Positions 36,583-43,883 of a DNA stretch of 64,000 nucleotides are shown here, one piece after another. The stretch is from Limosilactobacillus mucosae DSM 13345. Its GTDB lineage: Bacteria; Bacillota; Bacilli; Lactobacillales; Lactobacillaceae. The notes beneath the pieces are model-generated. The model ran no database searches, had not been told where the DNA came from, and saw only the letters and a program-made list of their open reading frames with translations. The stretch is from NCBI RefSeq assembly GCF_001436025.1, contig NZ_AZEQ01000001.1, forward strand, positions 1-64,000. Direction: 5' to 3'. How positions within the stretch are numbered: position 1 is the first letter of the stretch; each line of letters starts with the position of its first letter. The translations under genes were made by a program, and so were the position numbers.

Positions 36583-36732
36583 ATGACTCAGAAAAAAGCG
36601 GCACTGGAATGTACCAAATGCGGTGCGCGCAACTATACGATAACGGTCAAGCCTGATCGCGAATCGCGTCTGGAACTAAGCAAGTTCTGCAAGCACTGTG
36701 GTGAATATACTTTGCATCGACAAACAAAATAA
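36583..36732 (+). CDS. rpmG: 50S ribosomal protein L33
   Basis: The 49-residue protein [19 protein letters not shown]... has the zinc-ribbon L33 form with CTKC (Cys10/Cys13) and CKHC (about 36/39). It starts at ATG 36583 after TGGAGG. Most lactobacilli carry several L33 copies; this Cys-containing copy sits at the conserved secE locus. Confidence 0.95.
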   Translation: MTQKKAALECTKCGARNYTITVKPDRESRLELSKFCKHCGEYTLHRQTK

Positions 36733-36744
36733 GGGACGATTTCA

Positions 36745-36924
36745 ATGAAACTTACAAAATTCGTAAAGAACGTCAATGCTGAAATGCATAAGGTAGTCTG
36801 GCCAACTGCTAAAGAAACGCGGCGGGACACGACTACGGTAGTTTCGCTGACGATTTTCTTTATTATCTTTTTTGCGATTATTGACTGGCTGCTGCACCAG
36901 TTCATGCTGCTGATTGTTGGCTAA
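36745..36924 (+). CDS. secE: Preprotein translocase subunit SecE
   Basis: The 59-residue SecE has the conserved amphipathic EMHKVVWPTAKETRRDT segment followed by a single membrane helix (about residues 33-56). It clamps SecY in the SecYEG channel. It begins 12 nt after rpmG and precedes nusG, the standard order. Confidence 0.95.
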   Translation: MKLTKFVKNVNAEMHKVVWPTAKETRRDTTTVVSLTIFFIIFFAIIDWLLHQFMLLIVG

Positions 36925-36927
36925 TTA

Positions 36928-36957
36928 TTGGTCAAATTGCACAGAATCTGGTATACT
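36928..36957 (+). promoter_or_regulatory. Promoter of nusG
   Basis: TTGGTC (36928-36933) and TATACT (36952-36957) with 18-bp spacing, directly after secE. Confidence 0.55.
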
Positions 36958-36972
36958 GCTGTTTGGTTAAGG

Positions 36973-37004
36973 AGACTTCGCTTTAGGCGGGGTTTTTTAT
37001 TTTG
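36973..37004 (+). terminator. Intrinsic terminator/attenuator in the nusG leader
   Basis: AGACTTCGC/GCGGGGTTT (three G-T pairs) is followed by TTTTATTTT. It lies downstream of the putative nusG promoter, so it could attenuate nusG as well as end the rpmG-secE transcript. Confidence 0.65.
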
Positions 37005-37038
37005 AACTTTTTTGGTTTTACAAAAATGGAGGAACAAC

Positions 37039-37590
37039 GTGGAATCAACTGAAAAGCGCTGGTACGTGCTGCACACGTATTCTGGCTACGAAAACCGAGT
37101 TAAGAGCAATTTGGAATCCCGGGCTCAGTCAATGGGAATGCAGGACTATATTTTTCGGGTTGTCGTACCTGAAGAAAAGGTTCGTCAGGTTAAAGATGGT
37201 GAAGCTAAGGAAATTGAAGAAAAAACTTTCCCTGGCTATGTCTTAGTCGAAATGGTTATGACTGATCAAGCATGGTACATCGCTCGGAATACTCCAGGCG
37301 TAACTGGCTTTTTGGGTTCTCACGGTGGTGGCTCCAAGCCAACTCCACTGCTGCCTGAAGAAGTCGATCGCATTTTAAAGCGGATGGACGACTCAGAAGA
37401 GACACCACGTACTGATATTGACGTTAAAGTCGGCGATACGGTTAAGATTATTGCTGGACCATTTGCTGACATGGTTGGCAAGGTAACCGAAGTCGATCAT
37501 GATAAGCTGAAACTGCGAGCTGAGATTGAAATGTTTGGCCGGCTGACTTCAGCTGAGGTTGGCTTTGATCAAATCGATTCAGTCGAATAA
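37039..37590 (+). CDS. nusG: Transcription termination/antitermination protein NusG
   Basis: The 183-residue protein has the NGN domain (KRWYVLHTYSGYENRVKSNLESR, then FPGYVLVEMVMTDQAWYIARNTPGVTGFLG) and a C-terminal KOW domain (VGDTVKIIAGPFADMVGKV). It binds RNA polymerase and affects pausing and termination. The start is GTG 37039, 6 nt after GGAGG. Confidence 0.96.
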   Translation: MESTEKRWYVLHTYSGYENRVKSNLESRAQSMGMQDYIFRVVVPEEKVRQVKDGEAKEIEEKTFPGYVLVEMVMTDQAWYIARNTPGVTGFLGSHGGGSKPTPLLPEEVDRILKRMDDSEETPRTDIDVKVGDTVKIIAGPFADMVGKVTEVDHDKLKLRAEIEMFGRLTSAEVGFDQIDSVE

Positions 37591-37615
37591 TTAAGATATT
37601 TTTAATAGCTGACTA

Positions 37616-37644
37616 TTGAAAAAACAGTGATTTAGTGGTATTCT
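37616..37644 (+). promoter_or_regulatory. Promoter of rplK-rplA
   Basis: TTGAAA (37616-37621) and TATTCT (37639-37644) with 17-bp spacing. Confidence 0.7.
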
Positions 37645-37650
37645 TCTCGA

Positions 37651-37709
37651 GTATGCTATTTAACGCATACAGTGGGAGGGGCAAATCTTACTACCCCATC
37701 ATTACCACA
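37651..37709 (+). promoter_or_regulatory. rplK leader with L1-type binding motif
   Basis: A small hairpin GTATGC/GCATAC (37651-37670) is followed by AGTGGGAGG (37671-37679), a GGGG.../...CCCC stem and TTACCACA (37702-37709). The same AGTGGGAGG...TTA..CCACA pattern recurs before rplA. It resembles the L1-binding stalk of 23S rRNA, so L1 autoregulation is inferred. Confidence 0.55.
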
Positions 37710-37734
37710 ACACGGACTAAGGAGGTTTTGTCTC

Positions 37735-38160
37735 GTGGCAAAAAAAGTAGCTAACATTGTCAAGTTGCAAATCCCTGCAGGTGCCGCTACGCCGGCTCCT
37801 CCAGTGGGTCCTGCACTTGGTCAAGCAGGTATTAACATCATGGGCTTCACTAAGGAGTTCAACGCACGGACTGCTGATCAAAAGGGTATGATTATCCCTG
37901 TTGTAATTACGGTATACGAAGACCGTTCGTTTGAATTCATTACGAAGACGCCACCTGCTGCTGTACTGCTGAAGAAGGCTGCTGGTGTTGAACACGGTTC
38001 CGGTGAACCTAACACGAAGAAGGTTGCTACTGTAACCAAGGATCAAGTTAAGCAAATCGCCGAAACTAAGATGCAAGATCTTAACGCCGCTGACGTTGAA
38101 GCAGCGATGCGCATGATCGAAGGTACGGCACGGAGCATGGGCTTCGTCGTTGAAGGCTAA
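37735..38160 (+). CDS. rplK: 50S ribosomal protein L11
   Basis: The 141-residue protein is a full-length L11 with [29 protein letters not shown] and the C-terminal rRNA-binding domain ending [12 protein letters not shown]. Together with L10-L12 it forms the GTPase-associated centre. The start is GTG 37735 after AAGGAGG. Confidence 0.97.
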   Translation: MAKKVANIVKLQIPAGAATPAPPVGPALGQAGINIMGFTKEFNARTADQKGMIIPVVITVYEDRSFEFITKTPPAAVLLKKAAGVEHGSGEPNTKKVATVTKDQVKQIAETKMQDLNAADVEAAMRMIEGTARSMGFVVEG

Positions 38161-38201
38161 GCTTTCTCGTACCGGGCTGATTCATGAAAGTGAACAGTCT
38201 T

Positions 38202-38231
38202 AGTGGGAGGTATACACTCCGTTAGACCACA
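38202..38231 (+). promoter_or_regulatory. L1-type binding motif before rplA
   Basis: AGTGGGAGG (38202-38210), a TATACACTCC loop/stem and GTTAGACCACA (38221-38231) repeat the motif of the rplK leader just upstream of the rplA ribosome site. Confidence 0.55.
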
Positions 38232-38254
38232 TTTGCAAGGAGGAAAACATCAAC

Positions 38255-38947
38255 ATGGCTAAACATCGCGGTAAGAAGTACCAAGACGCCCTGAAGAAGG
38301 TTGATTCCAAGAAGGAATACGCTGTCAGCGACGCGGTACAATTAGTAAAAGACATTGACTTTGCAAACTTCGACTCAACCCTCGAAGTTGCATTTAACTT
38401 AAACGTAGACACGAAGCAAGCGGACCAACAATTGCGTGGTGCCGTAGTGCTGCCAAACGGTACTGGTAAAGACCAAACCGTTGTTGTGTTTGCAAAGGGT
38501 GAAAAGGCTAAGGAAGCTGAAGCTGCTGGTGCAGACTTCGTTGGCGACCAAGACCTGGTTGACAAGATTCAAGACGGTTGGCTGGACTTTGACGTTGCCA
38601 TCGCAACGCCAGACATGATGCCACTGGTTGGTCGTCTGGGTCGGGTATTGGGTCCTAAGGGCTTGATGCCAAACCCTAAGACGGGTACGGTTACGATGGA
38701 CGTAGCCAAGGCTGTTTCTGAATCCAAGGCCGGCAAGGTTACCTACCGGACTGACCGTGACGGCAACGTTGCCGTTCCATTCGGTAAGGCATCCTTTGAC
38801 ACGGACAAGCTGGTTGAAAACCTGAAGACGATTGAAGAAACGATCGTTAAGGTTCGTCCAGCAGCCGTTCGTGGTGCTTACATCAAGCACGTTTCGGTAG
38901 CTTCGACTTTTGGTCCTAGCGTAACGATTGACCTGGCTAGTTTCTAA
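38255..38947 (+). CDS. rplA: 50S ribosomal protein L1
   Basis: The 230-residue L1 forms the mobile stalk at the E site and often represses its own operon. Family motifs include [38 protein letters not shown] and [20 protein letters not shown] precedes the ATG. Codon use is strongly biased, as expected for a highly expressed gene. Confidence 0.97.
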   Translation: MAKHRGKKYQDALKKVDSKKEYAVSDAVQLVKDIDFANFDSTLEVAFNLNVDTKQADQQLRGAVVLPNGTGKDQTVVVFAKGEKAKEAEAAGADFVGDQDLVDKIQDGWLDFDVAIATPDMMPLVGRLGRVLGPKGLMPNPKTGTVTMDVAKAVSESKAGKVTYRTDRDGNVAVPFGKASFDTDKLVENLKTIEETIVKVRPAAVRGAYIKHVSVASTFGPSVTIDLASF

Positions 38948-38965
38948 GCCAATGGTTCAAAATTG

Positions 38966-39001
38966 AAAAGGTCATCAAATAATTTTGATGACCTTTTTTT
39001 G
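38966..39001 (+). terminator. Terminator of rplKA
   Basis: AAAAGGTCATCAAA/TTTGATGACCTTTT with a run of seven T. Confidence 0.9.
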
Positions 39002-39011
39002 TCCAAAATCA

Positions 39012-39025
39012 TGTAAGCGCTAACA
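39012..39025. promoter_or_regulatory. Consensus cre (CcpA site) of the tandem-repeat transcript
   Basis: TGTAAGCGCTAACA fits the cre consensus TGWAANCGNTNWCA at all 14 positions. It overlaps the -35 region of the TATAAT box at 39034-39039. Confidence 0.75.
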
Positions 39026-39033
39026 TTATATGT

Positions 39034-39039
39034 TATAAT
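39034..39039 (+). promoter_or_regulatory. -10 box upstream of the tandem-repeat array
   Basis: Perfect TATAAT, 42 nt before the first micro-ORF. The -35 region is covered by the cre and is poor (ATGTAA at 17-bp spacing), as in promoters where CcpA activates or tightly represses. Confidence 0.6.
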
Positions 39040-39063
39040 ATAGATGTAGCAAAGGTAGCAACC

Positions 39064-39536
39064 AAATGAGGTGATGCCTAATGGTTAAGATGATTCGAGC
39101 AGTAACAAAATAGCTTCACCACGGGATAAAAGAATGGAGCTGATACCAATGGGCTGTGAAAATAGTTAGTCATTTTAGGTGAGCAACCGAGGTGGTATCT
39201 GATGGTTAAGATGATTCGAGCAGTAACAAAATAGCTTCACCACGGGATAAAAGAATGGAGCTGATACCAATGGGCTGTGAAAATAGTTAGTCATTTTAGG
39301 TGAGCGACCGAGGTGGTATCTGATGGTTAAGATGATTCGAGCAGTAATAAAATAGCTTCACCACGTGATAAAGGAATGGAGCTGATACCAATGGGCTGTG
39401 AAAATAGTTAGTCATTTTAGGTGAGCGACCGAGGTGGTATCTGATGGTTAAGATGATTCGAGCAGTAATAAAATAGCTTCACCACGTGATAAAGGAATGG
39501 AGCTGGTACCAATGGGCTGTGAAAATAGTTAGTCAT
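39064..39536 (+). repeat. Tandem array of four 121-bp units with twin micro-ORFs
   Basis: Units are anchored on ATG at 39081, 39202, 39323 and 39444, with exact 121-bp spacing and few differences among them. Each unit has a GAGGTG ribosome site, a 10-codon frame (MVKMIRAVTK in units 1-2, MVKMIRAVIK in 3-4) ending TAG, then 20 nt later an 11-codon frame (MELIPMGCENS; MELVPMGCENS in unit 4) ending TAG. The unit RNA can pair TGGTATC with GATACCA; the unit-4 change keeps the pair as G-T, while unit 1 lacks it. It lies between the rplA terminator and a convergent terminator at 39675, behind a cre and a TATAAT box. I know no named element like it. Confidence 0.9.
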
Positions 39537-39674
39537 CGCTTAGCTGATCGGGTAGGATTGATGTCCATTTAAAACGGGGCGATCTTATGTTTAAACCACC
39601 ATAAAAATTAAGATGATAAAATTGACAAATCGATGAATCAATTAGAAAGTAATATGATAAAAGAAACTGAAATC

Positions 39675-39710
39675 AAAAAGCGATCGTGAGTAGAACACGA
39701 TCGCTTCTTT
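39675..39710. terminator. Bidirectional terminator between the repeat array and the permease gene
   Basis: AAGCGATCGTG/CACGATCGCTT perfect 11-bp arms. The minus side has a clear T run for the permease gene; the plus side has CTTTAGTTT. The stretch 39537-39674 shows no gene. Confidence 0.85.
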
Positions 39711-39723
39711 AGTTTATTTAAGA

Positions 39724-41055
39724 CTAATCATTAGCTGATTGATCAAGTTTTTTAACAATCCAGAACACGGGCAGCCCGATTACGACCACGCCGGCAAAAA
39801 GCATGACACCGGCTGGATCATTGATGATTTCGCTGATCAAGACAAAGATGCCGCCAGCAATTGCAATAATTGGAATCCAAGGATAAAGCGGTGTGGAGAA
39901 TGGACGGGGTGCTTCATTGGTCTTGCGGAGAATGAAGATGCCGAAGAAAGCCAAAATGTAAAAACAGTAGACGGTAAATACGCATAGATCCGACAGATGA
40001 TCAGGATCAAAGAACAGCATCATGATGGTAGCCAACAGAATAATGAAAAGCGTTGCGACAACCGGTGATTTTCCTTTAGGGGTCAGGTAAGACAAGGCCC
40101 GAGAAAATGGAATGTCGCGCCGTTTAGCCATGGCATAGACGATTCTTGGAAAAGTCAGCATCTTACCATTGATCGTTCCCATCATTGAAATGATAATACC
40201 AATGGACAAAAGCTTGCCGCCAATCGTTCCAAAAGCTTTAACCGCTAGATAGGCAGTCGTGTTCTCCCCGAGTCGGTGGATCGTTTGGACTGGCAAAAAG
40301 CGGAGAACGCCAATTGTAATTAAGGTATAGATCAATAAAACGGCACTGATTCCTAAAATGATCGCTTTAGGCAGCAGCTTTTGTGGATTTTTCATTTCAC
40401 CACCCAAATTGGCGATTAGAATCCAGCCATCATAGCCAAATAAAGTTGCTAGGATAGCAACACCGAAATTGCCTGCCGATTGATGTACTTGACTGAGCGT
40501 CTGGCCAAAAGCGTGCTGATGTCCCCAAAATAAGCCAAAAATAATAATTGCAGCAATTGGAATCATTTTGGCAATCGTAGTAATTACAGAAAATGCTGCC
40601 CCAACGCGGTTTTCCAGCATGTTCATAGCACCGATGGCAAGAATCGTTATCACAGCGAGGGGAATTCGCCAAGCGGAGCTGAGACCGAAAAGATTAGCCA
40701 TCAAAATACTCATAAATCCTGCTACAGAAGCAATGATTGCAGGACCATAAACGATAATCTGCATCCAGCCGGCTAAAAAGCCCCAGATGCGACCGTAAAG
40801 ATTCTCGATATAGACATACAGGCCGCCAGTATATGGCATCTGCGAACCGATTTCAGCAATCGTTAGACCAGCCGTTAAAGTGATAATCCCTCCTAAAACC
40901 CAGGCGAGGATGGCCATGGTTGAAGATCCGGCACTATCCAGGACCGAACCCTGTTTAAAGAAGATGCCGGAACCGATGATGGTGCCGATTACGATCGAAA
41001 GTGCTGAGCCGAACCCTAGCGAGCGTTTCAGCTCTATTTGTGGCTGTTTTTCCAT
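39724..41055 (-). CDS. APC-superfamily amino-acid permease, SteT (Ser/Thr exchanger)-like
   Basis: The 443-residue membrane protein has about twelve helices and the LAT-like signature GFGSALSIVIGTIIGSGIFFKQG at the N terminus, as in SteT of Bacillus, with PYTGGLYVYIENLYGRIWGFLAGW and NGKMLTFPRIVYAMAKRRDIPF. The substrate call is supported independently: the leader peptide ahead of it has four consecutive Ser codons. The start is ATG 41055 after GGAGG. It interrupts the normally contiguous rplKA-rplJL cluster and is transcribed against it. Confidence 0.85.
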   Translation of the reverse strand: MEKQPQIELKRSLGFGSALSIVIGTIIGSGIFFKQGSVLDSAGSSTMAILAWVLGGIITLTAGLTIAEIGSQMPYTGGLYVYIENLYGRIWGFLAGWMQIIVYGPAIIASVAGFMSILMANLFGLSSAWRIPLAVITILAIGAMNMLENRVGAAFSVITTIAKMIPIAAIIIFGLFWGHQHAFGQTLSQVHQSAGNFGVAILATLFGYDGWILIANLGGEMKNPQKLLPKAIILGISAVLLIYTLITIGVLRFLPVQTIHRLGENTTAYLAVKAFGTIGGKLLSIGIIISMMGTINGKMLTFPRIVYAMAKRRDIPFSRALSYLTPKGKSPVVATLFIILLATIMMLFFDPDHLSDLCVFTVYCFYILAFFGIFILRKTNEAPRPFSTPLYPWIPIIAIAGGIFVLISEIINDPAGVMLFAGVVVIGLPVFWIVKKLDQSAND

Positions 41056-41082
41056 ATAGAAATCCTCCATTCATTTTGCCAA

Positions 41083-41183
41083 CAAAAAACCGAGCTGCTC
41101 AACTGCAGAGAAAATTCTAAAGCAGTTAAGCATACTCGGTGCCGTTGGTGATTTGAGTACGTCAAAATTCCTCAACTGCTTTT
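41083..41183 (-). promoter_or_regulatory. Attenuator: antiterminator and terminator arms before the permease gene
   Basis: In minus-strand order, arm 1 (41183-41171, AAAGCAGTTGAG) can pair with arm 2 (41127-41119, AACTGCTTT). Alternatively arm 2 with its flank (41140-41122) pairs with arm 3 (41106-41089), giving ACCGAG...CTCGGT plus TGCTTAACTGC/GCAGTTGAGCA and then TTTTTT, a strong terminator. Arm 1 overlaps the leader-peptide stop codon, so a ribosome at the stop masks it and termination follows. A ribosome stalled at the Ser codons leaves it free. Confidence 0.85.
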
Positions 41184-41235
41184 AAATTGGAGCTGAGGAT
41201 GAGGATTGATTGATTTTAGAATAGTGTTGAATCAT
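41182..41235 (-). CDS. Serine-rich leader peptide of the permease attenuator
   Basis: A 17-codon frame, MIQHYSKINQSSSSAPI, starts 6 nt after a perfect ribosome site (AGAGGTG, 41242-41248). Codons 11-14 are TCC TCA TCC TCA, and codon 6 is also Ser. Its stop codon lies in the antiterminator arm. It is a cis-acting sensor of Ser-tRNA supply by analogy with trp and his leader peptides; the peptide itself needs no other function. Confidence 0.85.
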   Translation of the reverse strand: MIQHYSKINQSSSSAPI

Positions 41236-41274
41236 TAAACGCACCTCTTGACGCTGGAAAAATTTACAAAGCTT

Positions 41275-41303
41275 ACAATAACATGAGAAAAAATTAAACG
41301 CAA
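41275..41303 (-). promoter_or_regulatory. Promoter of the attenuated permease transcript
   Basis: On minus, TTGCGT (41303-41298) and TATTGT (41280-41275) have 17-bp spacing, putting the start point near 41268. Confidence 0.55.
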
Positions 41304-41338
41304 CTAATTATGATTGAAAATAATTTGGAGAAATGTTA

Positions 41339-41367
41339 TTGCAATCTCGATCTAATCCTGTTATACT
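41339..41367 (+). promoter_or_regulatory. Promoter of rplJ-rplL
   Basis: TTGCAA (41339-41344) and TATACT (41362-41367) with 17-bp spacing. It is back-to-back with the minus-strand promoter of the permease. Confidence 0.75.
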
Positions 41368-41390
41368 AGCAAAGTTGATTAAATATGACT

Positions 41391-41505
41391 CTGCCTAAGA
41401 CTCAGGTGGCACCAGCCTTAATTAATGCCTGCCGAGGAAGAAATGAAATGTTCCTTCTCTATGTCTGCCGGTCATAGGGATTTTTTTAAATCCGATCAAA
41501 ATACA
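41391..41505 (+). promoter_or_regulatory. Ribosomal protein L10 leader
   Basis: The leader contains the L10-leader core: AGGTGGCACCAGCCTTAATT, then TGCCTGCCGAGGAAG, a GAAATG/CATTTC-type stem and GTCTGCCGGTCATAGGGATTTTTTT. L10(L12)4 binding here represses the operon in other Bacillota; the assignment is by resemblance. Confidence 0.75.
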
Positions 41506-41523
41506 TTGCAGGAGGTGAAATTC

Positions 41524-42030
41524 ATGAGCGAAGCAACGATTGCTAAGAAGGCTGAAGCAGTTAAGAACGTCAACGAAATGCTGACGAACGCTGAAACGGC
41601 CATTGTTGTTGACTACCGTGGTCTGACGGTTGCCGAAGTTACGGATCTGCGTAAGCAGCTGCGTGATGCTGGCATCAAGATGATGGTTATCAAGAACAAG
41701 ATTCTGGAACGTGCCGTTGAAGGTACGGACTACGAAGATCTGAAGAGCACGTTCGTTGGCCCAACGGCCGTAGCCTTCTCTGACGAAGATGCTATTGCCC
41801 CAGCAAAGATTCTGAAGAAGTTTGCTGACGACCACGAAGCTCTGGAAATCAAGGGTGGCTTCATCGAAAAGAAGGTTCAAACCCTCGACAAGATCAACGA
41901 ATACGCTACGCTGCCAAGTCGCGAAGACCTGCTGTCCATGCTGGCAAGTGCTCTGCAAGATCCAATGCGGAAGATTGCCCGTGCAGTCAAGGCTGTTGCC
42001 GACAAGAAGAGCGAAGAAGAAGCTGCCTAA
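41524..42030 (+). CDS. rplJ: 50S ribosomal protein L10
   Basis: The 168-residue L10 anchors the L7/L12 stalk. Visible are [24 protein letters not shown] and [13 protein letters not shown]-like sequence; the C-terminal helix [18 protein letters not shown] binds L12. ATG 41524 follows GCAGGAGGTGA; the in-frame codons upstream lie in the structured leader. Confidence 0.97.
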   Translation: MSEATIAKKAEAVKNVNEMLTNAETAIVVDYRGLTVAEVTDLRKQLRDAGIKMMVIKNKILERAVEGTDYEDLKSTFVGPTAVAFSDEDAIAPAKILKKFADDHEALEIKGGFIEKKVQTLDKINEYATLPSREDLLSMLASALQDPMRKIARAVKAVADKKSEEEAA

Positions 42031-42104
42031 GTTTCTCAGCGTACCCGCTAAATTTAAAGATCTGCGCCTAAGCGCATAAACCGAAATATTGGAGGAAAAT
42101 AAAC

Positions 42105-42470
42105 ATGGCTTTTGATAAGGATGCTATCATTGCTTCTCTGAAGGAAGCATCAATCTCTGACCTTAACGACCTGGTTAAGGCTATCGAAGAAGAATTCGAC
42201 GTTTCTGCTGCTGCTCCAGTTGCTGTTGCCGGTGCTGCCGGTGGCGAAGCTGCTGCTAAGGACAGCTTCACTGTTGAACTGACTTCTGCAGGTTCTGCAA
42301 AGGTTAAGGTCATCAAGGCTGTTAAGGACATTACTGGTCTGGGCCTGAAGGACGCTAAGGACCTGGTTGACAACGCACCATCCGCTGTCAAGGAAGACGT
42401 TAAGGAAGACGAAGCCAACGACATCAAGGAAAAGCTTGAAGCCGCAGGTGCTACTGTTACCCTTAAGTAG
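42105..42470 (+). CDS. rplL: 50S ribosomal protein L7/L12
   Basis: The 121-residue protein has the N-terminal dimerisation helices, the Ala/Gly-rich hinge ([18 protein letters not shown]) and the C-terminal factor-binding domain [27 protein letters not shown] precedes the ATG. It is 74 nt after rplJ with no terminator between. Confidence 0.97.
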   Translation: MAFDKDAIIASLKEASISDLNDLVKAIEEEFDVSAAAPVAVAGAAGGEAAAKDSFTVELTSAGSAKVKVIKAVKDITGLGLKDAKDLVDNAPSAVKEDVKEDEANDIKEKLEAAGATVTLK

Positions 42471-42484
42471 TCTCAGCTTAATAA

Positions 42485-42522
42485 TAAAAAAAGACGATCG
42501 CAATGCGGTCGCCTTTTTTTAT
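42485..42522 (+). terminator. Terminator of rplJL
   Basis: AAAGACGATCGC/GCGGTCGCCTTT hairpin with a run of seven T. Confidence 0.85.
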
Positions 42523-42668
42523 TATCATAATCTAATGTCTACTAGTAAATTACAATTTTATTTATATAAAAAATACCTTTGTAAATAAATTTACCTAATA
42601 TTAACTTGATTAGTGGGGCGTTTCTTTACTTTGACAGTCTATCCTAAAACTTGACAGGAGGGATTGAT

Positions 42669-43562
42669 TTGAGTGAAGAGAATCAAAAGAAGCTGTTTGG
42701 CATCTCAGCAATTATTTGCATTATTTTATTAACGATTGCCTATTTTGGTGATTTAGCCATCAGCAATACTTTAATTAATTATCACAGCTGGGTAGGGACG
42801 TTTTGCCAGACTTTTGGCGAGTTTCCGGTTTATCTTATTTTTGCCTTATGTGGACAGATTGCGATGACTTATGCCTGGCGAGGCGACTGTGAAAAGCTGC
42901 TGGCAGGACCGTTGTTTGTTGGCGGGCTTGCACTGTCGCTTTGGCAGAGCAAGCAGTATGTCAATGAATTCTTGGGCTATCTGTATTCGGCACAAACTAA
43001 CCTTAAAAACGGTACGGCGATAGCAATGGCCAACAGCGACTCAGCAACGGGCGGTTATGCAGGCTCAACGATTATAATGGTCTGGCTGCTGTTTTTCGTT
43101 ATATTTACGCTGTTGGTACAATGGTGGCTGAAAAACAAAACGACTAAACAGCTGACCCGCTATATGAAAATTGCGATTTTGGCGTCATTGACGGTTTGGT
43201 TTGCATTGGAAGTTAATCTGACCTTAAAAGACCTGTGGGGACGCTATCGCCCATATGAACTCACGAGCGGCAATCATGAATTTACCAATTGGCTGACAAT
43301 CAATGGCGTTAATGGGCATAAGTCATTTCCATCCGGGCATACGATGGCGGCAACGCTATGCATCGTTTTTTCATGGTTCGTTTCCAACAATAAGCGTAAG
43401 AGCTTTTTCATTGGTGGCATCGTTTATGGTGTCGTGATTGCTATAAGTCGAGTAATCGTGGGCGCACATTTCTTTTCGGACGTTACGTTCTCGTTTTTCC
43501 TGACCGCACTGATCATCTTTATCATGAATGGTCTTGGTAAAAAGCTAATTGAAGATTTTTAA
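42669..43562 (+). CDS. PAP2-superfamily membrane phosphatase
   Basis: The 297-residue polytopic protein has the motifs KDLWGRYRPYE, FPSGHTMAA and SRVIVGAHFFSDV, hence a lipid-phosphatase of the PAP2 class, possibly for phosphatidylglycerol-phosphate or undecaprenyl diphosphate. It is about 95 residues longer than the other PAP2 protein of the window, with an extra N-terminal helical region. The start is TTG 42669, 6 nt after AGGAGGG. Confidence 0.87.
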   Translation: MSEENQKKLFGISAIICIILLTIAYFGDLAISNTLINYHSWVGTFCQTFGEFPVYLIFALCGQIAMTYAWRGDCEKLLAGPLFVGGLALSLWQSKQYVNEFLGYLYSAQTNLKNGTAIAMANSDSATGGYAGSTIIMVWLLFFVIFTLLVQWWLKNKTTKQLTRYMKIAILASLTVWFALEVNLTLKDLWGRYRPYELTSGNHEFTNWLTINGVNGHKSFPSGHTMAATLCIVFSWFVSNNKRKSFFIGGIVYGVVIAISRVIVGAHFFSDVTFSFFLTALIIFIMNGLGKKLIEDF

Positions 43563-43571
43563 AAATAAGGG

Positions 43572-43605
43572 CTGTGATTATCGAAAGGTGATCACAGTTT
43601 TTGTT
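43572..43605 (+). terminator. Terminator after the PAP2 gene
   Basis: CTGTGAT/ATCACAG arms followed by TTTTTGTTT. Confidence 0.75.
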
Positions 43606-43839
43606 TATGTGTTAAATAGCTCAATGGTGAGCTAATTTGTGAGGAATCGAGACGGATTTTAGGGATTATCATACAAATAATCCCTGTTTTGACTATTAAA
43701 AATAAAAAATAGCTGAAAAAAGTTGTGAATCAGCATACAAAAAGCGTGAGGAAAAATCGCTTAAAACCATTATAATGGCCCCGAATAAAAAATTTTTTAG
43801 GCTTTATTCCTACTGCGGCAAGGGTTGACATTATAGTAT

Positions 43840-43853
43840 TGTAATCGCTTTCT
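43840..43853. promoter_or_regulatory. cre (CcpA site) upstream of adhE
   Basis: TGTAATCGCTTTCT matches the cre consensus at 13 of 14 positions. It sits in the loop of the inverted repeat at 43827-43861. Confidence 0.65.
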
Positions 43854-43865
43854 ATAATGTCGGAA

Positions 43866-43883
43866 TTGTTATTTATTTCACAA
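43866..43883. promoter_or_regulatory. Rex operator candidate upstream of adhE
   Basis: TTGTTATTTATTTCACAA differs from the Rex consensus TTGTGAAWWWWTTCACAA at two positions. It abuts the -35 box. A poorer half-site pair (TTGTGAATCAGCATACAA) lies near 43724. Rex senses NADH/NAD and commonly represses adhE. Confidence 0.65.

Noticed and set aside
39064-39536. CRISPR array or MITE explanation for the 121-bp repeats
   Set aside because: The units are directly adjacent with no variable spacers, are too long for CRISPR repeats, and lack terminal inverted repeats or target-site duplications.
39622-39655. A second promoter (TTGACA...TAATAT) downstream of the repeat array
   Set aside because: The two elements are 22 bp apart and would drive only about 50 nt before the terminator.
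41056-41268. Lysine riboswitch or T-box in the permease leader
   Set aside because: AGAGGTGCG resembles the start of an L-box, but the later lysine-riboswitch core motifs are missing. No AGGGTGGNACCGCG T-box is present. The leader peptide with a Ser run explains the structure better.
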